A stretch of DNA of 64,000 nucleotides from CAYJAZ01 sp964368455 (GTDB lineage Bacteria > Desulfobacterota > Desulfovibrionia > Desulfovibrionales > Desulfovibrionaceae), in contig CAYJAZ010000004.1 of NCBI GenBank assembly GCA_964368455.1, positions 1 through 64,000 of the forward strand. Reading direction: 5' to 3'. Below, piece by piece: positions 44,125-51,664 of this stretch. The translations under genes were made by a program, and so were the position numbers. Each line of letters starts with the position of its first letter. Position 1 is the first letter of the stretch. The notes under the pieces were generated by a model that saw only the letters and a program-made list of their open reading frames with translations, was not told the origin of the DNA and did no database searches.

Positions 44125-45522
44125 TTATTTTACCTTTGGTTTTGCATACACTTCATCATAGATTTGTGCATACATTTGTGCTGATTTTTCAGCTTCTATT
44201 TCTAAATCCATGCTTTGTAGATTTTCGATTATTGTCGATCTACATTCTGCGTCTTGCACCATTTTATGCATCATACTTGAAAGCGAAAGAGCTGTTTCTA
44301 AATCTGGTAGAAGTAGATTTTTGCCATTGGCTATTTTTTCAAAATACGGCATTCTTTGTGTAATAATTACAGGTTTATAGCTTGTCCACGCTTTACAAAG
44401 ATCTTCTAAATTATATTCATCTTTATAAGTGGAAATTATAGAAATTTCGGATTTTTCAAAATCTTCTTTTTCAATATCTTTTCTAAAAATCACGATATGT
44501 TCTTGTATATCGTATTTTTTAGCGTATTTAAGAATTTTTTCAACATCAACTTCAGAACCTATAAAATAGGCTTCCCATTTGTGTATATGCCCTTCGTATT
44601 CATGAAAACACCTCAAAGCATTTGTGACTAAATCTAAATCTGTGAGTGCAGCTGAATAAGGCAGAATAAAACGTATTTTTTTCTTACTTACATTATAAGG
44701 CAAAAAGTTTGGACTAATATTTTTTGTAGTTTTATCTTCTGTATTTTTTGTAGAGGATTCATCTTTATCAAGATTAATCTTTATTGCATCTTTTTCTAGA
44801 TCTTTATCTACAATTTTCTCAATAAATTTGTTCTCAGCTTTGCTTTCTTTAGTGATTTTGTCAGCTAAATCTTCTTTATTTAAGATTTCTTTTACTGCTT
44901 CATCCTTCTTTTCATCCCTTTTCTCATCTTTTTTATCATCGAGAAAGCTTGTATCTTTAGTAATAATTTCAGAGTCTTCTAAAGAGATGACATCATCTTG
45001 CCCTTCTTTTTCAATGTCAACAAGAGGAAAGATATCTGCAAGAAAGAAATCTACTGGCCTATGCTCTTCTTGATATATATATTTGTATTTATATTGCCCC
45101 TCATAAGACTTATGAGCAAAAATACAGGCGTCTAACTTTTTAAAAGCAGGAGTAAGCAGCATATCGTCTTTTTCTGTATTTCTATTTTCAGAATGTATAT
45201 GCTTTACAGAACTTGCAAAAGAAAGTGCTTTTGTTGCGACTTGAGCTGAAAGTAAATCAAATGTATGAACAATATCAATCTTATATCTTTTTAACAAAAG
45301 AGCCAATTTCAAAGCAGAGAAAAAACCTTTCGGCTCTAAGAGGCAGTCAATATGGTATTTCTTTGCGTATGGCAAAAGATCAGATTCTGGATCTGTCAAT
45401 AAAAACACTTTATTTCTAGTATATTTCTTCATCAATCGTGCAAGTTGCACACAATGAGCAGCACTGTGAGCTCTTTTATTAGATGAATCTAGATAATTTA
45501 ATTCCAAAAGTAATATGTTCAT
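44125..45522 (-). CDS. Glycosyltransferase-like protein with a charged central insert
   Basis: A 465-residue protein with two Rossmann-like halves of GT-B type. The N-terminal half (1-165) begins MNILLLELNYLDSSNKRAHS and contains IDIVHTFDLLSA. The C-terminal half (about 280-465) contains KIRFILPYSAAL and an ending like GT4 domains, but the usual E-x7-E is not clear. Between them about 100 residues (170-272) are almost all Asp, Glu, Lys and Ser, probably disordered. It may be a degenerate or non-catalytic relative. Confidence 0.65.
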   Translation of the reverse strand: MNILLLELNYLDSSNKRAHSAAHCVQLARLMKKYTRNKVFLLTDPESDLLPYAKKYHIDCLLEPKGFFSALKLALLLKRYKIDIVHTFDLLSAQVATKALSFASSVKHIHSENRNTEKDDMLLTPAFKKLDACIFAHKSYEGQYKYKYIYQEEHRPVDFFLADIFPLVDIEKEGQDDVISLEDSEIITKDTSFLDDKKDEKRDEKKDEAVKEILNKEDLADKITKESKAENKFIEKIVDKDLEKDAIKINLDKDESSTKNTEDKTTKNISPNFLPYNVSKKKIRFILPYSAALTDLDLVTNALRCFHEYEGHIHKWEAYFIGSEVDVEKILKYAKKYDIQEHIVIFRKDIEKEDFEKSEISIISTYKDEYNLEDLCKAWTSYKPVIITQRMPYFEKIANGKNLLLPDLETALSLSSMMHKMVQDAECRSTIIENLQSMDLEIEAEKSAQMYAQIYDEVYAKPKVK

Positions 45523-45614
45523 GAGATGAGTATAAAAGAATTTTTATTTCGGTCAAGTTTTTATTCTATTTTTTTTTCTAGACTATGTATAAAAAATTAC
45601 ATGATATTTTTGAC

Positions 45615-45643
45615 TTGACAAGCAGCCCCTGCTTTGCTAAAAA
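45615..45643 (+). promoter_or_regulatory. Promoter of tRNA-Thr
   Basis: A consensus TTGACA (45615-45620), a 17-base spacer and an extended -10 TGCTAAAAA (box 45638-45643) end 27 bases before the tRNA. Confidence 0.7.
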
Positions 45644-45670
45644 TCGAAATCAAGCGATAACACGCTTTAA

Positions 45671-45746
45671 GCCTTTGTAGCTCAGTCGGTAGAGTGCATC
45701 CTTGGTAAGGATGAGGTCAGCAGTTCAATCCTGCTCAAAGGCACCA
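45671..45746 (+). tRNA. tRNA-Thr (anticodon GGT)
   Basis: A 76-base cloverleaf with acceptor stem GCCTTTG/CAAAGGC, discriminator A and an encoded CCA. The D loop is AGCTCAGTCGGTAGAG, the anticodon stem CATCC/GGATG has loop TTGGTAA giving anticodon GGT (codon ACC), and the T loop is GTTCAATCC. Its 3' end is duplicated at 48652-48719. Confidence 0.96.
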
Positions 45747-45796
45747 TTTATAATACAAAAGTCCATAGAGTGAAAACTTTATGGACTTTTTATTTT
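45729..45796 (+). repeat. attL-like direct repeat: tRNA-Thr 3' end plus terminator
   Basis: These 68 bases comprise the last 18 bases of tRNA-Thr and its downstream terminator. They recur at 48652-48719 with 66 of 68 identical; the only changes turn the CCA into TTA. Directly repeated tRNA 3' ends are the classic footprint of site-specific integration. Confidence 0.8.
45757..45796 (+). terminator. Intrinsic terminator of tRNA-Thr
   Basis: AAAAGTCCATA/TATGGACTTTT (45757-45767 and 45780-45790) is a perfect 11-base stem followed by a T-rich tail. An identical hairpin is present at 48680-48713. Confidence 0.85.
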
Positions 45797-45957
45797 AGCG
45801 AGAGAAATATTAAAAAAGCTTGGATTTGAATATCTTACACTTTTCCAAAAAGATAAAGAAATTAATGTACTTATATAATTATACGTCATTGAAAGCATTT
45901 TGCGTATCAATTTCCTTAATTGCCTCTTACAAGAATAGCTGAATTTATAGAGCTTCA

Positions 45958-46440
45958 TCAAGACCAAGAATTAATAGTTCTAGGCATGAGTCTAGCAACG
46001 AATCTTGGTAATTTTAAAACCTTTAGATATTCCATAGTAGCACAGTAGGTATCAGCAAGCCCAACGACAAAAGCCTCTTTAGATCTTGGTATAAGGGTGA
46101 TGTTGAGTGGCCACATATGTGACAATATAATATTTTGTTCACGCTCTGTTAATGTAAAATGTTTTTTTGCATCTTGTAAAGCCATTTTACTGTGGCTAAA
46201 ATTATTTTTATATTCGGCACTGTCTTCCAATCTAAAATCATGCAACAAAGCTCCGCGCACTGCTTCTTTTTTGTTGAGATTAAAAATATCGCATATGCAA
46301 TATGTAACATAAGCTGTATATATTAAATGTTCTAATAAACTTATACTTTCTGAATGTTGCTTCATAGTTGCCATATTTTGAACAATGGGTTTATCTAATA
46401 AATCTTTTACCAATTGCTGAAATTCACGAATGTTTCTCAT
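45958..46440 (-). CDS. HD-domain hydrolase
   Basis: A 160-residue HD-superfamily metal-dependent phosphohydrolase. The metal residues lie in LLEHLIYTAY (His), GALLHDF (HD), FSHSKMAL and LSHMWPLN (His), and GLADTYCA (Asp). The ILSHMWPL segment is characteristic of a subgroup I associate with Clostridia. The substrate is unknown. It is the last gene of the islet operon, 87 bases after the glycosyltransferase. Confidence 0.82.
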   Translation of the reverse strand: MRNIREFQQLVKDLLDKPIVQNMATMKQHSESISLLEHLIYTAYVTYCICDIFNLNKKEAVRGALLHDFRLEDSAEYKNNFSHSKMALQDAKKHFTLTEREQNIILSHMWPLNITLIPRSKEAFVVGLADTYCATMEYLKVLKLPRFVARLMPRTINSWS

Positions 46441-46527
46441 TTTTTATTTCCTTTCTTAATTTAAGTGTTTAAATTCAAATTATAAAGCTGTACTTGATAA
46501 TAGTATTGCATATGTTAACTCAAAGCT

Positions 46528-47667
46528 TTAACTTTTCATATTTTCAATCGAATTTCTGTAAACCTCTTCTATCGATTTAGCAAAAATTTGTGTGGAGAAT
46601 TTTGTCACGCTTGTTTTTGCAAAAGATTTGAGAGAAAGATTATTTTCTTGATTTAATATTCTTATGGCATTTACGCAAAATTCTGCATAAGAATTAAAGA
46701 AATAGCCGTTCTTTTCTGGAATAAGCACATCATCAAGACAAGTATCGTATTTACAAAGCAGAGGCCTTGCATTAGCAAGTGCTTCTATATAGGTAAGCCC
46801 TTGAGTTTCGCTTGTTGAAGCAGAGATAAATATATCGGCAAACTGATAATACTTATATATTTCATCTCGAACTATCATGCCTGTAAAGCGCACTTTTTCT
46901 TCTATATTCAAAGCTTTTGCTCTTTGTTTCAGTGCATCAAGATAAGGGCCACCGCCAGCAATAACAAGTATCCAATCGGGCTTTTGGCTTTGTGCAATGT
47001 ATTCAAGCAGACAATCTATGTTTTTTTCTTTGGCAATACGCCCAAGTGAAAGGAAAATTTTCTTCTCTTTCTCAATAGATAGTGACTTTCTGAGTTTGGC
47101 CAATTCCTCTTCACTCGCAAGTGGGAAATTTATATCAATCCCCGTCGGAACAGTAGTAATTTCCTTTTTTATGTTATAATCTAAAAGCATATCCTTGATT
47201 TTTTTTGTGGGGGCAATAATATGTGCCACAGGATTTAAAATTTTTCTGAGCATAAAAGCGACAAAGGCTTTCCCTATGTTTTTTGGTAAAAAGATATAAT
47301 GAGTATAGTCCTCATAAGAAGTGTGATAGGTGTGAACAATGGGAATATTAAGTTTTTTTGCTATTTTCTTTGCAAAGAGCATCGTGGTAAATTCACTTTG
47401 TGTGTGTAAAATATCTGGCTGCCAAGCACAAATGTCTTGAAAAATTTCTTCATCAAGCTTTAAGGAAACATAGGCATCAGGATAGATTTTATCTACACAT
47501 AACGCACTATTATAATAAATATTATCCCGAATACATTTCTTTTTTTCCAATGAGAGCACACGCACCTCATGCCCCAAATCGCAAAGAGCTTTACTCAAAG
47601 TAGAAGTTGAAGTAACAACGCCGTTGATGATGGGTAAATAAAGTTCCGATAAAAGTAAAATTTTCAT
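46528..47667 (-). CDS. GT4-family glycosyltransferase, diacylglycerol glucosyltransferase-like
   Basis: A 379-residue GT-B enzyme. The N-terminal MKILLLSELYLPIINGVV and PIVHTYHTSYEDYTHYI are typical of diacylglycerol glucosyltransferases of Gram-positive bacteria. The donor site E-x7-E motif lies in SETQGLTYIEALA. The frame is open to 47712, but the ATG at 47667 overlaps the PAP2 stop as ATGA and gives the normal N-terminus, so it is chosen. With the PAP2 phosphatase it suggests glycolipid synthesis; the substrate is inferred. Confidence 0.85.
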   Translation of the reverse strand: MKILLLSELYLPIINGVVTSTSTLSKALCDLGHEVRVLSLEKKKCIRDNIYYNSALCVDKIYPDAYVSLKLDEEIFQDICAWQPDILHTQSEFTTMLFAKKIAKKLNIPIVHTYHTSYEDYTHYIFLPKNIGKAFVAFMLRKILNPVAHIIAPTKKIKDMLLDYNIKKEITTVPTGIDINFPLASEEELAKLRKSLSIEKEKKIFLSLGRIAKEKNIDCLLEYIAQSQKPDWILVIAGGGPYLDALKQRAKALNIEEKVRFTGMIVRDEIYKYYQFADIFISASTSETQGLTYIEALANARPLLCKYDTCLDDVLIPEKNGYFFNSYAEFCVNAIRILNQENNLSLKSFAKTSVTKFSTQIFAKSIEEVYRNSIENMKS

Positions 47668-48209
47668 AAAGTACTCGCAAATTGAAAGCTGTAAGCCAAA
47701 TATCCTATGCAAAAACCAAGCAAAATTCCTGCCAACACATCACTTGGGTAGTGTACGCTTAAATAGACACGCGAAAAAGCTATAAGACAGGCAAGGGGAA
47801 AGGCAAAGAAGAAAATGGGGCTTTGAGCTAAATATAAAACAGTTGCCACAATAAAGGAAGAGCATGCATGCCCTGATGGGAAGGAATAATCCTTATGCTT
47901 TTTTGCAAGAAAATTGAAATCAATTTTTAAATCAGGCCTTGAGCGAGCAAAGAATTTTTTCAATGTTAAATTGCACACAAGCACGTGGAGAATAAGGCCA
48001 ATAAAGATAGCGAATGCGAGTGTTTTCAAACCAAACATTGCCATACAAAACATAAGTATAATCCAGATAAAGCCGACATTACCAAGCTTTGAACAAGCCT
48101 GCATAAAGGCATCCATCTTTCTTGAACGTAGTCTGTTTTGAATAAAGTACAGAAAGTCATTTTCCCAATTTTGAAAGCGGTAGAAATAGCAAGACAAGGT
48201 GTTTCTCAT
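47664..48209 (-). CDS. PAP2-family membrane phosphatase
   Basis: A 181-residue membrane protein with the three phosphatase motifs in order: KKFFARSRP, PSGH (FPSGHACSS) and SRVYLSVHYPSD. About five membrane helices are predicted. Such enzymes dephosphorylate phosphatidic acid or undecaprenyl pyrophosphate. First gene of the islet operon, coupled to the glycosyltransferase by ATGA, which fits supply of diacylglycerol as acceptor. Confidence 0.88.
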   Translation of the reverse strand: MRNTLSCYFYRFQNWENDFLYFIQNRLRSRKMDAFMQACSKLGNVGFIWIILMFCMAMFGLKTLAFAIFIGLILHVLVCNLTLKKFFARSRPDLKIDFNFLAKKHKDYSFPSGHACSSFIVATVLYLAQSPIFFFAFPLACLIAFSRVYLSVHYPSDVLAGILLGFCIGYLAYSFQFASTL

Positions 48210-48230
48210 GTTTACTCCTCAAGTTTTGAA

Positions 48231-48255
48231 AACACAATTTCTATTCTATTGTGTT
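48231..48255 (-). promoter_or_regulatory. Inverted repeat upstream of the PAP2 operon
   Basis: AACACAAT-N9-ATTGTGTT is a perfect 8-base inverted repeat, 22 bases before the PAP2 start. Its spacing suits a dimeric repressor, but it could also be a leader hairpin. No other copy was seen. Confidence 0.4.
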
Positions 48256-48651
48256 CCTTTTTAAAGGTTTCACAAGATATATTGAAAAATTTATCCTATA
48301 ATTCACGCTATCGAGCAAATCATAATATATTTTCCAACGAACTTTCTGCTTATAAATCTTGCACAAGTGTGTGACAATTTTATGAAGCCTTAAAGCAATT
48401 TTCAAAAAAATTGAATCTTGCCAAAAATCAACAGAAATCAATGGAACTCAAATTTCTCAATTTTTATTTATTCTACCAAATCAAATTAAAGTTTTTTTTA
48501 GCTTTTTTAGAAGAATTTGAGAAGATATTTTATAGAAAATATAAAGAAGTTTTAAGATTTAAAAGTTTTTAAGCTGCAGGAAGTTCGCAGTAAGCAAAAA
48601 ATACACTTAAAAATCTTCAATAAAATTCAATGACTTACTTAACAACCTCAG
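48256..48651. other. Intergenic A/T-rich stretch at the islet's right side
   Basis: About 400 bases with no convincing reading frame and no clear repeat. It is the place where an integrase gene or remnant would be expected; none is recognisable. Confidence 0.5.
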
Positions 48652-48719
48652 TCCTGCTCAAAGGCATTATTTATAATACAAAAGTCCATAGAGTGAAAAC
48701 TTTATGGACTTTTTATTTT
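48652..48719 (+). repeat. attR-like direct repeat: displaced tRNA-Thr 3' end
   Basis: This matches 45729-45796 at 66 of 68 bases, beginning TCCTGCTCAAAGGCA. The CCA is changed to TTA and the rest of the tRNA is missing, so it is not a functional tRNA. Its terminator hairpin (48680-48713) is intact. Confidence 0.8.
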
Positions 48720-48754
48720 GCTGTCCTCTTATTATTATTCTAAACTCATGATGT

Positions 48755-48786
48755 AAAAAAAGCCCTTACTAAAAGTAAGGGCTTTT
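48755..48786 (-). terminator. Terminator of the mannitol PTS operon
   Basis: AAAAGCCCTTACT/AGTAAGGGCTTTT (48758-48770 and 48774-48786) is a perfect 13-base stem with a 3-base loop, followed on the minus strand by T. Confidence 0.9.
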
Positions 48787-48810
48787 CAAAATTAATAATG
48801 AAACAATCAG

Positions 48811-50076
48811 TTATACATTATAGTGTGCAAGTAAGATTTTTTCAGCTTCTGCATTCCATAATCCTTTATGTGCTTTCACGCTTTCGTGTAATTTAGCAAA
48901 AAGTGGATCTGTTTTACCAAGTTCTTCAAAATCATCAATTGCTGTAAGTGGCATATCAAATTGCGTATAACTTAATATCTTTCCTGCACGGATTTCAGGC
49001 AGAGTTGCGGTTGTGTTAGCAATAGCATCAAGCCCGCAAATATGGCTCACCATAACAGCAGTATGCAACTTTCCTTCTTCAGAAAGTTTTATTGCTTCTT
49101 TTAGATCGTCTGTATTTCCGCCTGTGCTACCAAGAATATGTGTAGAAATATAATGGCAATTGTAGAGGTTCATACTTGCTGTAAAGTCTGCATTAGATGG
49201 GCCAGCAAAGAAGTTTAAACAGCCGTCAAAAGCCATAAGTTTATCACCAAGTTCGCATAATTCTTTGATTGGTGCGTAAACAAAAACATCATGATAACCT
49301 TCGCCATCAGTAAGGGCTAAAAGATCTTTGTATGCATCTTCGCAATTCATTGGATTCACATACACTAATTCAACATTGTTTTCTTTTGCAAATTCAACGC
49401 TGATCAATTCTTTCGCACGTGCTATACGATTATCGTCAACATCTGTCACAACAACTCTTTTTGGCTTATTGCCAGCAACAAGTGGATATTCAATAGCACC
49501 AAGCCCCATAGGGCCGCAACCACCTAGAATAAGAACGTTTCCGCCTTCTTTAATACCCATTGCATGGTCGTAATTCACTTTATTTGTGTGATACATAATA
49601 TTATAGCCACCGATAACACAGCTCATCGGTTCGCCAAGTGAAGCATCAAAATAGGCTTCGCCATTGTAGTGAAGAAGACAACCTAATTCCATTACTTCTT
49701 GTGGAATAATACAATATGTTGCTGCACCGCCGAAAAATTCGTAAGAATATCCAGGTGATGCAAGGCTTCCTTTATAATTTAGAGCAGGTTGCAATGCGTA
49801 TTTTTCGCCAACTTTAAATTCCTTTTCCCATTTTTTACCGACTTTCACAATATCGCCAGCAAATTCATGCCCAATAATAATTGGATTTGTATCTACATTT
49901 TGCGGACAACGTTTATGTGCTTTACCTTGTCTTAATAATTTATAGGTTGACATACAAAGACTGTCAGAAATAATTTTTACTAATATTTCATCGTCTTTGA
50001 TTTCAGGAAGTTCAAATTCTTCTAAACGTAAATCGTCTGCACCATACATGCGGACTGCTCTGGTTTTAGTACCCAT
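48811..50076 (-). CDS. Zinc-type sugar-phosphate dehydrogenase, L-sorbose-1-phosphate reductase (SorE)-like
   Basis: A 421-residue medium-chain dehydrogenase. The start MGTKTRAVRMYGADDLRLEEFELPEIKDDEIL, the IIGHEFAGDIV segment, the coenzyme loop GGCGPMGLGAIEYPL and the ending around LSYTQFDMPLTAIDDFEEL match what I recall of SorE, which reduces L-sorbose-1-P to glucitol-6-P. Here it is last in a mannitol PTS operon without mtlD. It may oxidise mannitol-1-P at the carbon next to the phosphate, giving fructose-1-P for the adjacent kinase; this is inference. Confidence 0.78.
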   Translation of the reverse strand: MGTKTRAVRMYGADDLRLEEFELPEIKDDEILVKIISDSLCMSTYKLLRQGKAHKRCPQNVDTNPIIIGHEFAGDIVKVGKKWEKEFKVGEKYALQPALNYKGSLASPGYSYEFFGGAATYCIIPQEVMELGCLLHYNGEAYFDASLGEPMSCVIGGYNIMYHTNKVNYDHAMGIKEGGNVLILGGCGPMGLGAIEYPLVAGNKPKRVVVTDVDDNRIARAKELISVEFAKENNVELVYVNPMNCEDAYKDLLALTDGEGYHDVFVYAPIKELCELGDKLMAFDGCLNFFAGPSNADFTASMNLYNCHYISTHILGSTGGNTDDLKEAIKLSEEGKLHTAVMVSHICGLDAIANTTATLPEIRAGKILSYTQFDMPLTAIDDFEELGKTDPLFAKLHESVKAHKGLWNAEAEKILLAHYNV

Positions 50077-50204
50077 AATAAATACCTTTTAAGTCATTTT
50101 TGTGAATATTCACAGTTTAATTATAAATTTTATACAATATCTACTATAAATAGAGATATATTTTAACTAATTAAGATTTTCTTCTTGCTTGTCAATAATT
50201 ATTT

Positions 50205-51158
50205 CTATTTATACTCGAATTTCACTTCTTTAAGTAAAGCATTGATACATTCAATAGAAGGTGCTTTTGTGCCTTCAGTTGTTACAGCCCCAGCACTGCA
50301 AGCCATTGCGTATCTTATAGTATCTTCAAAGCTTAAATTATTTGCAAATGCATAAGCCACAGCACCAACCATGCTATCGCCTGCACCAACGGTTGACGAC
50401 ACTTCAACCTTTAATACTGGAGCAATAGCACATTTATCTTTTGTCACAAAGATCGCGCCCTCATGCCCTAAAGAAAGTGCTATCATGCCAACATTATGTT
50501 TTTTTATAAGCTCTCTACAAAGATCTATAAGTTCATCTTGAGTTACATCTTTCTCAATGCCAAAATGACGCAATAATTCTTCTTTATTTGGCTTTACAAA
50601 GTCAGGTTCAGCTTTTAATGCTTCTTTAAAGGCCTCGCCGTCAGCATCTACAAAAACTTTCGCATTTCTTGCCTTTAGGTTTTTTGTCAACTCTCTGTAA
50701 AAATCTTTGCTTGCGTCTTTATGCATACTGCCAGCAAGCACAAATAAAGTTTGTTCTGCTGCATTATCGGAGGTATTTTCTATAAAGGAATAAAGTTTTG
50801 CTAAAAGAGCTTCTTCCTCTTTTTTTGTCACTTGAACACCAGGATCATTTATTTCTGTAATACCATTGACTTTATCAAGAAGTTTGAGATTTATTCTTGT
50901 TGTACCCTCTACATTAATAAAGTCGTGTACTAAAGAAAGTTCTTCAAGCATAGCCAAAAGTGCGTTTCCTGTACTTCCGCCAACAAAACCAGTTGCTATG
51001 CTCTTTGCACCAAGATTTCTAATCAACTTTGAAACATTTATGCCCTTACCGCCAGCATCAATCGTGCTTGTTTCAATTCGATTTAGTCCGCCAGGCACAA
51101 GGGGAGCGATGTTTGCAGTTTTGTCTAAAGCAGGATTAAGTGTGAGAGTAATAATCAT
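50205..51158 (-). CDS. fruK: 1-phosphofructokinase (PfkB family)
   Basis: A 317-residue PfkB sugar-phosphate kinase. The N-terminal TLNPALDKT and DAGGKGINVSKLIRNLG motifs and the catalytic GAGDSMVG (base Asp) identify the FruK/LacC group. Fructose-1-P is the likeliest substrate; tagatose-6-P is an alternative. It starts three bases after the EIIA gene, so it belongs to the mannitol PTS operon, where a kinase is not normally needed. Confidence 0.87.
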   Translation of the reverse strand: MIITLTLNPALDKTANIAPLVPGGLNRIETSTIDAGGKGINVSKLIRNLGAKSIATGFVGGSTGNALLAMLEELSLVHDFINVEGTTRINLKLLDKVNGITEINDPGVQVTKKEEEALLAKLYSFIENTSDNAAEQTLFVLAGSMHKDASKDFYRELTKNLKARNAKVFVDADGEAFKEALKAEPDFVKPNKEELLRHFGIEKDVTQDELIDLCRELIKKHNVGMIALSLGHEGAIFVTKDKCAIAPVLKVEVSSTVGAGDSMVGAVAYAFANNLSFEDTIRYAMACSAGAVTTEGTKAPSIECINALLKEVKFEYK

Positions 51159-51161
51159 ATA

Positions 51162-51587
51162 TTATGCTTTTTGCCCTGTAAAAGTTTCTATGATTTTTTC
51201 AACGCTATTTGCTGCAACTAAAGCTTCAACATCACTTTCTTCTTCTAATGTTTCTACTATATTAGAAAGAATTTCAAGATGTTCATCACCCAATGCGGCA
51301 ATACCAATCACTAACTTTACAGGAGTGCCGTCCCAATCCAATCCATCAGGATAAGTAAGAACGCACATACCAGTTTTTTTAATGTAACAAGCCGCTTCTT
51401 TTTCAGCATGTGGAATAGAAATTAAATTTCCAATCGCAACAGAAAAACCTGCATCACGTGCAATCATGCTTTCAATATAAGGTTCTTCAACATAGCCTGA
51501 TTTATTGAGAAGACTGCCGCAAAGTCTAATAATATCTTCTTTTGGAGCAGCTTTTTGACCGAGTAAAATATTTTCTGCTTTTAACAT
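51162..51587 (-). CDS. mtlF: PTS mannitol-type EIIA component
   Basis: A 141-residue EIIA of the mannitol/fructose class that takes phosphate from HPr. The phosphorylated His lies in SIPHAEKEA, and the core LVIGIAALGDEHLEILSNI is typical. It is separate from the permease, as in MtlF systems. It lies 77 bases downstream of mtlA and three bases before fruK. Confidence 0.9.
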   Translation of the reverse strand: MLKAENILLGQKAAPKEDIIRLCGSLLNKSGYVEEPYIESMIARDAGFSVAIGNLISIPHAEKEAACYIKKTGMCVLTYPDGLDWDGTPVKLVIGIAALGDEHLEILSNIVETLEEESDVEALVAANSVEKIIETFTGQKA

Positions 51588-51664
51588 TATAATCTCCTAG
51601 TATTTTTGTCTAAAAGGAAGCATTTCAACTCATTTAAAATTCAAATGCTTCCATAAATATTTTC

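Larger units (their letters stand above)
45729..48719. mobile_element. Putative tRNA-Thr genomic islet without integrase
   Basis: About 2.9 kb lies between the intact tRNA-Thr and the displaced copy of its 3' end. It carries one minus-strand operon (PAP2 phosphatase, GT4 glycosyltransferase, HD protein) whose products look Firmicute-like to me. No recombinase gene or remnant could be identified, so it is a decayed or passively mobilised unit. The 211 bases between the tRNA and the HD gene hold short reading-frame fragments only. Confidence 0.6.

Noticed and set aside
45779..45967. 62-codon minus-strand frame next to tRNA-Thr
   Set aside because: It overlaps the tRNA terminator and the end of the HD gene and has no ribosome-binding site or recognisable sequence. 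A short plus-strand frame here (about 45795-45872) was also considered as an integrase remnant, but it matches nothing I recognise.
48138..48441. Overlapping small frames on both strands near 48.2-48.4 kb
   Set aside because: They cover the start of the PAP2 gene and an A/T-rich gap, with no ribosome-binding sites or familiar motifs.
48652..48719. Second tRNA-Thr gene
   Set aside because: Only the last 15-18 tRNA bases are present and CCA is changed to TTA, so no cloverleaf can form.
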